64,000 bases of DNA from Sphingobacteriales bacterium (GCA_003963365.1 RXJG01000004.1:124001-188000); one strand, 5' to 3'; positions 16,781 to 26,331 are shown, counted from the stretch's first letter. The notes: generated by a model not told the origin, from the sequence alone. Made by a program: numbers and translations.

Positions 16781-17686
16781 ATGGATATTAAACGAAGAGA
16801 CTTTTTAAAATTATCCGGGGCTGCCGCCGCTGGTGCTGCATTATCCGGTTTGCCATTTGAATCATTTGCTGCAGGAACTACCGGTAAATATATCGGCATG
16901 CAACTGTACACGGTGAGAAATGATATTGCCAAAGATGTAGATGGTACGGTTAAATATGTAGCGAAAGCCGGCTATAATCAAATTGAATTGTATGGCTTTG
17001 ATGGCACCACTTTCTTTGGTAAGAAATCACCAAAAGAAATGAAAGATCTTTTATCCGCCAATAATCTTTCAACTCCAAGCGGTCACTATTATTTGCCAAA
17101 AGTGATGTATGAGAATAATACGGATCAGTGGAAGCAATGCCTCGAAGCCGGTCATATACTCGGTCACAAATACATGGTTATTCCCTGGGTGGATGAACAG
17201 CATCGAAATGGTGATTATTTTAAGCAATTAGCTGAGACAATCAACACCGTTGCCGAGCTTACTAAAAAAGCAGGAATGAGACTGGCTTACCATAATCATG
17301 ATTTTGAATTTAAAACCGGTGATGATGGTAAAACTTTCTACGAACATTTATTAAATCACACAGATAAAAACCTGGTAGATTTTGAAATGGATTTGTACTG
17401 GGTAGTTTATGCAGGACAAAAACCACAGGATTGGTTTAAAAAATATCCCGGTCGTTTTAAAATGTGGCATGTAAAAGATTTGTGGGTGAACAAAGAAGGT
17501 AAAAAAGAAAGTACGCAGGTAGGGGATGGCACTATTGACTATAAAGCAATTTTTGCCCAGCGTAAATTAGCCGGATTAAAATATGCCTACATGGAACAGG
17601 AAGCGTATACCATGCCAGAGGAAGAATGTATTAAGCGTAGCATTGCTTACATGAAGAAGAACAGTTTTTATAACTATAACAAGTAA
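16781..17686 (+). CDS. Sugar phosphate isomerase/epimerase family TIM-barrel protein with Tat signal
   Basis: A 301-residue xylose-isomerase-like barrel. MDIKRRDFLKLSGAAAAGAALSG is a classic twin-arginine signal (KRRDFLK), so it is periplasmic. Likely metal ligands are in MRLAYHNHDFEF, VDFEMDLYWV, MWHVKDLW and MEQEAY near the C-terminus. It is distinct from the Hyi-like barrel at 7441-8337, so the locus encodes two different exported barrels. It closes the plus-strand run and is followed by a terminator. Role in rearranging or cleaving the keto-sugar made by the GMC enzymes is inferred. Confidence 0.87.
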   Translation: MDIKRRDFLKLSGAAAAGAALSGLPFESFAAGTTGKYIGMQLYTVRNDIAKDVDGTVKYVAKAGYNQIELYGFDGTTFFGKKSPKEMKDLLSANNLSTPSGHYYLPKVMYENNTDQWKQCLEAGHILGHKYMVIPWVDEQHRNGDYFKQLAETINTVAELTKKAGMRLAYHNHDFEFKTGDDGKTFYEHLLNHTDKNLVDFEMDLYWVVYAGQKPQDWFKKYPGRFKMWHVKDLWVNKEGKKESTQVGDGTIDYKAIFAQRKLAGLKYAYMEQEAYTMPEEECIKRSIAYMKKNSFYNYNK

Positions 17687-17706
17687 TTTTTTCTAAATCC
17701 AACCAG

Positions 17707-17740
17707 AAGCCGTCTCCCAAAAAGAGGCGGTTTCTTATTT
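17707..17740. terminator. Terminator between convergent genes
   Basis: Stem CCGTCTC (17710-17716) and GAGGCGG (17724-17730), one G-T pair, loop of 7, with A/T pairs extending the base and TTTCTTATTT following. It closes the plus-strand sugar-oxidation run and may also serve the minus-strand acetyltransferase ending at 17739. Confidence 0.75.
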
Positions 17741-18218
17741 AATAGATATAGCTCATCATCACCTCATCAATAAACCGGTTCTCATTTTTGAGCCAGGTAT
17801 ATTTTCTTAATATTCCTTCTTTTTCAAACCCCGTTTTTTCATACAAACGAATAGCCCTTTCATTAATACTGGCAGTGCTTAACTCAATCCGTACTAAATT
17901 CATTTGTTTGCCCAATGCAATTATTTCCTGCATCATTTTTAACCCGTAACCTTTTCCTGCATAATCAGGATGAATGGCCAAACCGCCGAGATAAGCCATA
18001 TGTGCATTGCGGTGCTGCTGATGAATAAATTTAAACATACCCACATCTGTTCCATCTTCATTATACAGGTAGATGATGTTCTTTTCCAGCAAATCATTGA
18101 AGATGGGTTGAAAAGAAGCCTTGTCCATCATTTCATACAATAACCATGGATTGGTTACTGGATGCATGTAAAGCTGGTATATATAATTAAAATCTTGTGC
18201 AGTAATCTTTCTGATCAT
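17739..18218 (-). CDS. GNAT family N-acetyltransferase
   Basis: A 159-residue acetyl-CoA-dependent acyltransferase. The acetyl-CoA loop is seen as HPDYAGKGYGLKMMQEII (motif A, Q/R-x-x-G-x-G/A in the form AGKGYG), and INERAIRLYEKTGFEKEG is the conserved C-terminal motif B. The acceptor is unknown. It starts 8 bp after the stop of the sialate O-acetylesterase gene on the same strand and is probably the last gene of that operon. Confidence 0.85.
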   Translation of the reverse strand: MIRKITAQDFNYIYQLYMHPVTNPWLLYEMMDKASFQPIFNDLLEKNIIYLYNEDGTDVGMFKFIHQQHRNAHMAYLGGLAIHPDYAGKGYGLKMMQEIIALGKQMNLVRIELSTASINERAIRLYEKTGFEKEGILRKYTWLKNENRFIDEVMMSYIY

Positions 18219-18226
18219 ACATTTTA

Positions 18227-19627
18227 CTATTGAACTTTCCAGTCATCCGTACGGAAGGGAATTAAGGGCAACCCTTCTTTACTGAATACATTTCCAATAA
18301 CTGTATTTCCAAATCCATATCGTACCTGTACGGGGTCAGTGATCTTTTTATTTGAAAGAATAATTTTATTGTTGTCAATTTTTGCTTCTGCCGGTAACCA
18401 TTCTTTATTATTACCGCAGATATAAAAACCAGTAATGATTTTGTCTTTTGCTATTAAACCATTATCAGCATCAATAAAAGACAGAATGATTTTATTTTTC
18501 TTTATTTCCATACTTTTAAAGGATGGACTTTTATAAGCAATCCCGGTTTTATGATAAGTTTCTGCCAATGCCCAGTTAGCCAAACGGGTGCCCACTTCTT
18601 TTTTATGTGATGGATGAATATTGCTGACAGAATCAATTAGATCAGTAACGATTACGACACCTGTATTTGGATTTTGTAATAATTTGGTTTGTTGTTCCTG
18701 AACAATTGATCCTTCAAACGGACGGCCATAAGTAAAGGGAGCGATTTGTACTAAGTAGAAAGGGAATTGTTTTCGGAATAATGATCGCCAGGAATCAATC
18801 ATTGCAGCAAGTAGTTTACTATAAGTTTCTCCATTGGGTACATTCGCCTCACCCTGGTACCATAATGCACCGGCAATAGAATAAGAAGTGATGGGTGCAA
18901 TGATGCCGTTATATAATTTGCCTGGCTTTACCGGCCCCCACGGAACTTCCGTTAAAATATTAGCCGCTTTATTTAACTCCGCATTGCTTTGAATTGTTTC
19001 AGCCGGTGTCCATGCTTCAGCTGAAGTGCCACCCCAACTGGCATTGATTAACCCAATAGGAATATTTAATTCACTATTCAATTTCTTCCCAAAGAAATAG
19101 CCAACCGCACTAAATGATTTTAGTGAATTGGAATCACATACTTTCCATTGTGCATATACATCTTCCTGCGGATAATCACTGGAACTTCTTGGAATATGAA
19201 AGAAACGGATATTTTTATTATAACAATTTGCCAGTTCATTTGGAATATCTTTTTCACCATTGTAATAACTCCATTCCATATTGGACTGACCGGAACAAAT
19301 CCATACTTCGCCAATCAATACATCAGACAATACAATATTCCCGCTCCAGCCTTTTACAGTAATCGTATAGGGTCCGCCAGCGGCAGGAGTGCTGATTTTT
19401 ATTTTCCATTTGCCGGTATTTAATCCCTTCAGTTTATAATCCTGGTTATTCCAACTGGTGTTAATAGTAATGGGTTCATCCGGATTGGCCCAGCCCCATA
19501 AATAAACTGAATCATTCTGCTGCAATACCATGCCCGAAGAAAGAATGGCCGGTAAACGTAGTTGAGCATTGGCGTGGAAATAAGTAAGAAAAACAGAACA
19601 GGCAAGAGTGAGCAAACGTTTCATCAT
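18227..19627 (-). CDS. Sialate O-acetylesterase-like SGNH hydrolase
   Basis: A 466-residue secreted esterase of the SASA family, which removes O-acetyl groups from sialic acids or other glycans. A signal peptide ends near ANA/Q at residue 21. The nucleophile block CSGQSNMEW holds Ser115; ASWGGTSAEAW and WYQGEANV are the next conserved blocks, and IHPSHKKEVG supplies the His of the triad. The C-terminal part is a beta-sandwich. Upstream by 42 bp is a Gfo/Idh/MocA gene and downstream a GNAT gene on the same strand. No sialidase or sialic-acid catabolic gene is in the window, so the true target may be an acetylated plant or bacterial glycan. Confidence 0.88.
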   Translation of the reverse strand: MMKRLLTLACSVFLTYFHANAQLRLPAILSSGMVLQQNDSVYLWGWANPDEPITINTSWNNQDYKLKGLNTGKWKIKISTPAAGGPYTITVKGWSGNIVLSDVLIGEVWICSGQSNMEWSYYNGEKDIPNELANCYNKNIRFFHIPRSSSDYPQEDVYAQWKVCDSNSLKSFSAVGYFFGKKLNSELNIPIGLINASWGGTSAEAWTPAETIQSNAELNKAANILTEVPWGPVKPGKLYNGIIAPITSYSIAGALWYQGEANVPNGETYSKLLAAMIDSWRSLFRKQFPFYLVQIAPFTYGRPFEGSIVQEQQTKLLQNPNTGVVIVTDLIDSVSNIHPSHKKEVGTRLANWALAETYHKTGIAYKSPSFKSMEIKKNKIILSFIDADNGLIAKDKIITGFYICGNNKEWLPAEAKIDNNKIILSNKKITDPVQVRYGFGNTVIGNVFSKEGLPLIPFRTDDWKVQ

Positions 19628-19669
19628 ATCAAATAAAAAATTGTTAGCAGTATTTATTATTAATTTTCA

Positions 19670-20665
19670 TTAATCAACAGCATATTTTATTCCGGCAATT
19701 TTACGGATATCATCCATTGTTTCCATCAGCAATAATGTATCAGCATGCGTCATAACCGGACTTTCCGTTAATCCTTTTTTCAAACACTCATTCACATGCC
19801 TTGCTTCATACTGATAACCAAAGCCAGCTTCTTTTTCAAATTCAATTAATTTTCTTTCGCCTTTTACTTCGTGATATAATTGAATGGCGGCAGAGGGTTC
19901 ATAAAATCTTGTGGTAAGTGTTAATCCGGCTTTTGTTGCGGCAATCTCCATTTTAGTAGGAAGATTGGTAGTGAAAGAAGAGAACAATTGCGCCATCGCT
20001 CCATTATTATATTTGAATAACACCGATAATTGTTCATCCACACCGGTAACAGCGGGAACCATCGTTGCTTCAATCTTATCCGGTTTGCCTAACACAGACA
20101 GCGTCATAAAAACATTATAAATACCAATATCCAACAGCGTACCACCACCCAACGCAGGGTCCAACAATCGCTGTGGAGCATTTTCTCCGGTACGAAAACC
20201 AAAATTTACCAGTACTGCTTTTATATCACCCAGCGTTCCGTTCTTTAATAATTCAAGCAGTTTATTATAGTGCGGAAGAAATTTTGTCCATAATGCTTCC
20301 ATTAAAAACACTTTCTTTTCTCTTGCCAGCTCAATCATTTCTTTAGCCTGCCTGCTGTTAATAGCAAATGCTTTTTCACATAACACTGCTTTATTATGAT
20401 TCAGGCAAAGCAATGTGTGCTCATAGTGATGCGAATGCGGAGAAGCAATATAAATCACCTCCACATCAGGATTATTTACCAGTTCTTCATAACTGCCGTG
20501 AACATGTTTACAGGGAAATTCATTGGTAAAAACTTCAGCAGTTTCTTTTTTACGGCTGGCAACGGCTACCAGTTCAGCATCTGTTACTAATTGAAGGTCG
20601 GCGGCAAATTTCCGGGCAATACGTCCACATCCTAATATGCCCCATCTTATTTTTGATTTCGTCAT
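19670..20665 (-). CDS. Gfo/Idh/MocA family oxidoreductase (cytoplasmic)
   Basis: A 331-residue NAD(P)-dependent oxidoreductase. IRWGILGCGRIARKFAADL is the Rossmann start, IYIASPHSHHYEH the second conserved block and VLCEKAFAIN the EKP-type motif with Ala-Phe in place of Pro. The pattern resembles the dihydrodiol dehydrogenase/1,5-anhydrofructose reductase-like branch. There is no signal. It heads the minus-strand operon with the acetylesterase and faces the aldehyde dehydrogenase gene across 47 bp. Substrate unknown. Confidence 0.87.
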   Translation of the reverse strand: MTKSKIRWGILGCGRIARKFAADLQLVTDAELVAVASRKKETAEVFTNEFPCKHVHGSYEELVNNPDVEVIYIASPHSHHYEHTLLCLNHNKAVLCEKAFAINSRQAKEMIELAREKKVFLMEALWTKFLPHYNKLLELLKNGTLGDIKAVLVNFGFRTGENAPQRLLDPALGGGTLLDIGIYNVFMTLSVLGKPDKIEATMVPAVTGVDEQLSVLFKYNNGAMAQLFSSFTTNLPTKMEIAATKAGLTLTTRFYEPSAAIQLYHEVKGERKLIEFEKEAGFGYQYEARHVNECLKKGLTESPVMTHADTLLLMETMDDIRKIAGIKYAVD

Positions 20666-20712
20666 CTGATTAATTAAAGATTGAGCGTAAATTACAGATT
20701 AATACTTGTTCT

Positions 20713-22080
20713 ATGATTGCTTCTCTCAACGCCATGCGGAATTTTTTTAATAACGGAGTCACAAGACCCTATGCTTTCCGCATTAAACAATTAAAAGCTT
20801 TAAAAGAATCCATTCTTCGTCACGAAGAAGATTTGTATAGTGCTTTGTACAGCGATTTAAAAAAGAGTAAAGAAGAAAGCTGGGTAACAGAACTGGGAAT
20901 GGTGATAAGTGAACTGAATGCTATTAAAGCTGATTTAAAAGAATGGATGCAACCGGAAAGAGCCGGAACAAATTTGCTGAATCTTCCATCATCCAGTTAT
21001 GTGTTGAGAGAACCATTAGGCGTTGTGCTGATCATTGGTCCCTGGAATTATCCTTTTCAATTATTGATAAATCCGTTGCTGGGTGCTATTGCTGCCGGTA
21101 ATTGTGTGGTATTGAAACCAAGTGAGTTTTCCCCGGCCACCACTGCAGTAATGAAAAAGATTATTGAAGAAACCTTTCCGCCGGAATATATTTTGTATGC
21201 AGAAGGTGACGGAGCAACAGTAGTTCCGGAGATGATGAACAATTTTACGTTTGACCATGTGTTTTATACTGGCAGTACGGCTGTTGGAAAAATAATTTAT
21301 AAGATGGCGGCAGAAAGATTGGTGCCGGTTACATTAGAGTTGGGAGGGAAGAGTCCGGCAGTAATCGAAAAAGATGCGAATATAAAAGTAGCAGCAAGAA
21401 GAATTGCTGTTACCAAGTTCAGTAATGCAGGACAAATGTGTGTGGCGCCTGATTACGTACTGGTACATGAATCAGTAAAAGAAAAGTTTATTGATGCTTT
21501 GAAATCAGCCCTGCTCAAATTTTTTGAAGAGAAACCTGAAGAAGCTTACAGTTATGGAAAGATTATTAATGAAAGACAGTTTAACAGGCTCACTGGTTAT
21601 CTAAATAATGGAACCATTGTTCATGGCGGAAGAACAGATAAAGACAAATTGTTTATTGAGCCCACTATACTTAGCAATGTATCATTAGATGAACCGGTGA
21701 TGAAGGACGAGATATTTGGCCCGGTACTTCCTGTAATCAGTTTTACTGCAGAGGAGGAGGCAAAAAAAATTATTGACCAGCATCCTAATCCATTAGCCTT
21801 TTATGTGTACACATCCAGTAATAAAAAAGAAAAATACTGGCTGGATAATGTTGCATTTGGCGGAGGTTGTGTCAATAACAGCAGCTGGCACTTAACCAAT
21901 CATCATTTACCATTTGGGGGAAGAGGATTTAGTGGTGCCGGTAATTATCATGGTAAATATTCATTTGAAACATTTAGTCACCGCAAAGCCATAATGAAAA
22001 CTCCCACCTGGTTTGATCCGGATATTAAATATCCTCCTTTCAAAGGGAAATTAAAGTTGTTTAAGTGGGTGATACGGTAA
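20713..22080 (+). CDS. Aldehyde dehydrogenase family protein (ALDH3-like)
   Basis: A 455-residue NAD(P)-dependent aldehyde dehydrogenase, the short length typical of class 3. GPWNYPFQLLINPLLGAIAAGN and VLKPSE form the cofactor region, YTGSTAVGKII the glycine turn, and LELGGKSP has the catalytic Glu. The nucleophile is Cys in SNAGQMCVAPDYVL. FGPVLPVISF and PFGGRGFSGAGNYHG follow the family. Likely substrates are medium or long aliphatic or aromatic aldehydes. It is transcribed divergently from the Gfo/Idh/MocA operon; the 47-bp gap holds no clear promoter box. Confidence 0.9.
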   Translation: MIASLNAMRNFFNNGVTRPYAFRIKQLKALKESILRHEEDLYSALYSDLKKSKEESWVTELGMVISELNAIKADLKEWMQPERAGTNLLNLPSSSYVLREPLGVVLIIGPWNYPFQLLINPLLGAIAAGNCVVLKPSEFSPATTAVMKKIIEETFPPEYILYAEGDGATVVPEMMNNFTFDHVFYTGSTAVGKIIYKMAAERLVPVTLELGGKSPAVIEKDANIKVAARRIAVTKFSNAGQMCVAPDYVLVHESVKEKFIDALKSALLKFFEEKPEEAYSYGKIINERQFNRLTGYLNNGTIVHGGRTDKDKLFIEPTILSNVSLDEPVMKDEIFGPVLPVISFTAEEEAKKIIDQHPNPLAFYVYTSSNKKEKYWLDNVAFGGGCVNNSSWHLTNHHLPFGGRGFSGAGNYHGKYSFETFSHRKAIMKTPTWFDPDIKYPPFKGKLKLFKWVIR

Positions 22081-22151
22081 TCATTAACTACTGAATTGCA
22101 AAAGCAGGTGGAGGATTGTATTAATTTCAATAAACGTTGAACAAACTGTTT

Positions 22152-24662
22152 ATGGAAAAATTTTCTGCTGTTGCCATTGAACAATTATTGATGCAATTGC
22201 AAAGCTCCGAACAGGGATTAACGGAAACATTGGCACAATCGAGGCTACAGCTGCAAAAATCAAAAGAGAAAACAGAAAGCCGCTTTCACCGGGAGTTTAA
22301 ACTACTTATCCGCCAATTTAGTAATCCATTAGTTTTTTTATTGATAGTGGCGGTTATCTTATCTGCCATACTCGGCGAAACATCCGATACGATCATCATC
22401 CTTTCCATTTTATTAGCCACCGGTTTATTAAGTTTTTTCCAGGAAAGAAATGCAGGCAGGGCCGTGGAGCGATTGCAGGAATTAATTAAAAAGAAAGCAG
22501 AAGTATTGAGAGATGGAAACAGTAAGGAAATATTAGCAGAAGATATTGTGGCGGGAGATATTTTATTATTGAGTGCCGGTAATATTATTCCGGCTGATTG
22601 CCGTATCATCAGCAGCAATGAATTGCATGTAAATGAAAGCTCCGTTACTGGTGAATCTTACCCGGTAGAAAAACAAACAGGAGTGGTGGATGATGATGCT
22701 ACCCTTTCTTCCAAATACAATTGTTTATGGAAAGGAACAAGTGTTATAAGCGGTACAGCTAAAGTGCTGGTGGTAAATACAGGCAGTGATACGTTGTTCG
22801 GGCAAATGCAAAAAAGTTTATCTAAACAACCAGAAACTGCCTTTGAACAAGGCATAAGAAAGTTTGGTTATTTTTTATTGCAGATTACGTTAGTGCTATC
22901 TGTAATTCTGCTGGCAGTAAATATTTATTTTAAGAGGCCACTGTTTGATTCTATTTTATTTTCACTGGCAATAGCAGTAGGGATGGCGCCGGAATTATTA
23001 CCAGCCATTATGACTTTCGCCATGTCGGCCGGTGCCAAACGAATGCTGAAGAAAAAAGTGATTGTAAAAAAACTTTCGTCCATTTTCAATTTTGGCGAAG
23101 TAAATGTATTGTGTACTGATAAAACCGGAACCATTACGGAAGGAACAGTTACCGTAAAAGATGTGGTGGACATCAGCAAAGAAAGTAATGATGAATTAAA
23201 ACGATTTGCTTTTCTCAATGCCAGTTTGCAAAATGGTTTTGCCAATCCTATGGATGATGCACTAAAAGCATTGAATATTGATATCAGTGGTTATGAAAAA
23301 ATAAATGAGATACCTTATGATTTTATCAGGAGAAGATTGACTGTATCGGTAAAAAAAGACAACCAGTACATCATCATCAGTAAAGGAGCGGTAAGTAATA
23401 TTTTAACGATATGCAGCAGTTATAAAAATGAACAGGATGTGATTGAGCCTCTTGATTCAATAAAAGATAAGGTTCAGCAACAGTATGCAGCACTTAGCGA
23501 AGGCGGTTTAAGAGTAATAGGTATTTGTTACCGCACAGGCGATAGTGAAAAAATTACAAAGGAATCTGAAATCGATATGATTTTTGGCGGCTTTATTTTA
23601 CTGGAAGACCCACTGAAAGAAAGTGCTATTGCCTCTTTGAAAAAATTAAGAGAGCAACAGGTAGAAACAAAAATTATAACCGGCGATAACCGCTACATTG
23701 CCCGGTATACAGCAGAGAAGATTGGTTTTAATAACCCGGTAATATTATGTGGTGATGAATTAAATAAAATGTCGCCGGAAGCTTTAAAGATAAAAGCAAA
23801 AGAAACCAATGTGTTTGCTGAAATAGAACCGCATCAAAAAGAAAGAATCGTCATTACATTACAATCCTGCGGAATGACGGTGGCTTATATGGGCGATGGT
23901 ATTAATGATGTGGCAGCGATACATGCGGCTGATACAGGTATATCCGTTAATGATGCCGTGGATGTAGCAAAAGAAGCAGCGGATTTTGTGTTGCTGGAAA
24001 AAGATTTATCAGTTTTATCAGATGGTATTTATGAAGGAAGAAAATCTTTTGCTAATTCCATGAAATATATTCTTATCAACACGGGAGCAACTTTTGGAAC
24101 TATGTGTAGCATGGCAGGAGCTTCTTTGTTACTTCCTTTTTTGCCAATGCTGCCCAAACAGATTTTGCTCACAAATTTTTTAACTGATTTTCCCTTCTTA
24201 TATGTGGCTTCCGATAATGTGGATGAAGACCAGATGGCTAAGCCGGGTAAATGGAGTTTAAAAACGATACGGGCTTTTATGATTGTGTTTGGCATACACA
24301 CCACGGTATTTGACTTTATCACATTCTTTGTTTTGTATAATTATTTCCATTTGAAAAATTCATCCTTTCAAACCGGTTGGTTCCTCGAATCGACGATTAC
24401 TCAATTATTGATCGTATTCATCATCCGCACACGTAAATCATTTATGAAGAGTAAACCTTCCAAATGGCTTTTAATAACCAGCATAATCTGCCTGGTAGTG
24501 ACCATTCTTTTACCTGTTTCGCCTTTTGCTAACTTGCTTGGATTACGTCTTGCTAATTTTCAGCAAGTAGTGGCGATTGTGTTAATTTTGATTGGATATG
24601 TTATTACTGCCAACCTGTTAAAGATTGTATTCTTCCGGACCGTAGAAAAGCAAATCAGTTAA
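22152..24662 (+). CDS. mgtA: Magnesium-translocating P-type ATPase (P3B-like)
   Basis: An 836-residue ion-pumping ATPase. I chose the ATG at 22152 (MEKFSAVAIEQ) over the TTG at 22137. The phosphorylated Asp323 is in LCTDKTGTIT, with TGES in the actuator domain (VTGESYPVE) and GDGINDVAAIHAADTGISV as hinge. The MAPELLPAIMTFAMSAGAKRM segment and FNFGEVNVLCTDKTG match MgtA/MgtB (P3B) rather than Ca2+ pumps. It is somewhat shorter than enterobacterial MgtA. No Mg2+-sensing leader is visible in the 71-bp gap before it. Its stop is 2 bp from the next start, so it is co-transcribed with the glutathione peroxidase. Confidence 0.87.
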   Translation: MEKFSAVAIEQLLMQLQSSEQGLTETLAQSRLQLQKSKEKTESRFHREFKLLIRQFSNPLVFLLIVAVILSAILGETSDTIIILSILLATGLLSFFQERNAGRAVERLQELIKKKAEVLRDGNSKEILAEDIVAGDILLLSAGNIIPADCRIISSNELHVNESSVTGESYPVEKQTGVVDDDATLSSKYNCLWKGTSVISGTAKVLVVNTGSDTLFGQMQKSLSKQPETAFEQGIRKFGYFLLQITLVLSVILLAVNIYFKRPLFDSILFSLAIAVGMAPELLPAIMTFAMSAGAKRMLKKKVIVKKLSSIFNFGEVNVLCTDKTGTITEGTVTVKDVVDISKESNDELKRFAFLNASLQNGFANPMDDALKALNIDISGYEKINEIPYDFIRRRLTVSVKKDNQYIIISKGAVSNILTICSSYKNEQDVIEPLDSIKDKVQQQYAALSEGGLRVIGICYRTGDSEKITKESEIDMIFGGFILLEDPLKESAIASLKKLREQQVETKIITGDNRYIARYTAEKIGFNNPVILCGDELNKMSPEALKIKAKETNVFAEIEPHQKERIVITLQSCGMTVAYMGDGINDVAAIHAADTGISVNDAVDVAKEAADFVLLEKDLSVLSDGIYEGRKSFANSMKYILINTGATFGTMCSMAGASLLLPFLPMLPKQILLTNFLTDFPFLYVASDNVDEDQMAKPGKWSLKTIRAFMIVFGIHTTVFDFITFFVLYNYFHLKNSSFQTGWFLESTITQLLIVFIIRTRKSFMKSKPSKWLLITSIICLVVTILLPVSPFANLLGLRLANFQQVVAIVLILIGYVITANLLKIVFFRTVEKQIS

Positions 24663-24664
24663 AA

Positions 24665-25339
24665 TTGAGAAAACTTAAAAAGATATTTTTTGTTATTGTT
24701 ATTATCATTGCAGGATTGTTTGCCTATGTAATGATTGTAAGCAGAAATTCTACACATATGACAGTACGCCAAAAATTTTTGAAAGCAGTTTACCCTGCTT
24801 TTATGTGGTTAAGTGGAAAAAAAGCCAGGTCTTTTTCAAACTACCAGGCGCAACCAAAAGTTTCTTTTTATTCATTAAAGCCGGTATTGAACAGTGGAAC
24901 CATATATGACCTGTCGCAATTAAAAGGGAAGAAAGTGTTGTTAGTGAATACAGCCAGTGACTGCGGCTATACCAATCAATATGATGACCTGCAGCATTTA
25001 TACGAGCAGGAAAAAGATAAACTGGTGATTCTTGGTTTTCCGGCCAATGATTTTAAAGAACAGGAAAAAGGAACGGATGAGGAGATCGCCCAATTCTGCA
25101 AACTTAATTTTGGTGTAACATTTCCGTTAATGAAAAAATCAGTAGTGGTAAAAGGAGCAGAACAAAACGAAGTATTTAAATGGTTAAGTGATTCTGAATT
25201 AAATGGCTGGAGCAACAAACAGCCCTCCTGGAATTTTTCAAAATATTTGGTGAACGAAGAAGGGATACTTACTAATTATTTTGACCCTTCAGTATCTCCG
25301 TTGAGCAATGAAGTTTTATCAGCTATCCATCAAAAATGA
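24665..25339 (+). CDS. Glutathione peroxidase-like thiol peroxidase, membrane-anchored
   Basis: A 224-residue peroxidase that starts at TTG (24665), 2 bp after the mgtA stop; this start gives an N-terminal membrane helix (KKIFFVIVIIIAGLFAYVMIV), which a later ATG would lose. The thioredoxin-fold domain begins near residue 65. The peroxidatic residue is Cys100 in NTASDCGY, cysteine rather than selenocysteine. The usual FPCNQF is FPANDF, so both the resolving Cys and the Gln of the classical tetrad are replaced; the WNF tryptophan is kept (PSWNFSKYLV). It likely reduces peroxides with thioredoxin or another thiol. It overlaps the next gene by 4 bp. Confidence 0.85.
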   Translation: MRKLKKIFFVIVIIIAGLFAYVMIVSRNSTHMTVRQKFLKAVYPAFMWLSGKKARSFSNYQAQPKVSFYSLKPVLNSGTIYDLSQLKGKKVLLVNTASDCGYTNQYDDLQHLYEQEKDKLVILGFPANDFKEQEKGTDEEIAQFCKLNFGVTFPLMKKSVVVKGAEQNEVFKWLSDSELNGWSNKQPSWNFSKYLVNEEGILTNYFDPSVSPLSNEVLSAIHQK

Positions 25340-26331
25340 AAAAAATACAAAGACCTGCTTATAACACCCACCTTCCCTTTATAAAAGAAAACTGGCAGGG
25401 TAATCCTGTAAATAAACTAAATCAATACATCAACTTAGATGGCCCCAGTGAAAAAAGTTTTGCTGAATTATTAAAGTGGCAACGGGAGAGAAATCCTTTA
25501 AAACCATTAAAGAAAAAACAACAGAGCAATGTTGAAACGGTACATAATAAATCCATTACCAATAACAGGGATAGTGGAATTGTGTGGCTGGGACATGCCA
25601 GTTTTTTATTTACCCTGTCCGGAAAACATTTTATTACTGACCCGGTGTTATACAATGTAAGTGTGGTAAAACGCTTTACACCATTGCCCTGTTCAACAGA
25701 AGATTTAAAACATATTGATTTTATCCTTCTGTCACATAATCACCGTGACCATTGCGATAAGAAAAGCATGCAGCAACTCTGTACCTTAAATCCCCGGGCA
25801 ATTATCTTAACAGGGTTAGAAATTGGTAAACTGCTTCAAAGCTGGAAGATTACCAATCCAATTATTGAAGCAGGCTGGTATCAAACCTATCCAATTGATG
25901 CGGATGTGACAGTAACCTATCTTCCTGCCAAACACTGGAACCGCCGCGGCCTGCATGATATGAATGAAATGTTATGGGGAAGTTTTATGCTGCAGTCTGA
26001 AGAATCAACTATATACTTTGGTGCTGATAGTGGATTGGGAATACACTTTAAAGAGACAGCACAATTATTTCCCAATATAGATTATGCATTGATTGGAATT
26101 GGAGCCTACAAACCGGAATGGTTTATGAATACGGCCCATACCAGTCCTGCTGATGCATTGATGGTGTATGAACAACTGAAAGCAAAACAACTTATTCCTA
26201 TGCACCACGGGACCTTTGATTTAAGTGATGAACCTATATTTTATCCTAAACAAGAAATAATTCAACTGGCAGAGGAGAGAAATATAAATGACATATTACA
26301 TTTGACTATCGGCCAAAAACATTTTATCTGA
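25336..26331 (+). CDS. MBL-fold metallo-hydrolase (UlaG / NAPE-PLD-like)
   Basis: A 331-residue metallo-beta-lactamase-fold hydrolase. The zinc motif HxHxDH is LLSHNHRDHCD; further ligands are in PAKHWNRRG, FGADSGLG and MHHGTFDLS. The N-terminus (RPAYNTHLPFIKENWQGNPVN) is shared with NAPE-phospholipase D and UlaG-like relatives, so a phospholipid or lactone substrate is possible. It overlaps the glutathione peroxidase gene by ATGA, so translation of the two is probably coupled in the mgtA-gpx operon. No signal peptide. Confidence 0.85.
   Translation: MKKIQRPAYNTHLPFIKENWQGNPVNKLNQYINLDGPSEKSFAELLKWQRERNPLKPLKKKQQSNVETVHNKSITNNRDSGIVWLGHASFLFTLSGKHFITDPVLYNVSVVKRFTPLPCSTEDLKHIDFILLSHNHRDHCDKKSMQQLCTLNPRAIILTGLEIGKLLQSWKITNPIIEAGWYQTYPIDADVTVTYLPAKHWNRRGLHDMNEMLWGSFMLQSEESTIYFGADSGLGIHFKETAQLFPNIDYALIGIGAYKPEWFMNTAHTSPADALMVYEQLKAKQLIPMHHGTFDLSDEPIFYPKQEIIQLAEERNINDILHLTIGQKHFI

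Noticed and set aside
24665-25339. Selenocysteine glutathione peroxidase
   Set aside because: The active-site codon is TGC for cysteine and no in-frame TGA is present.
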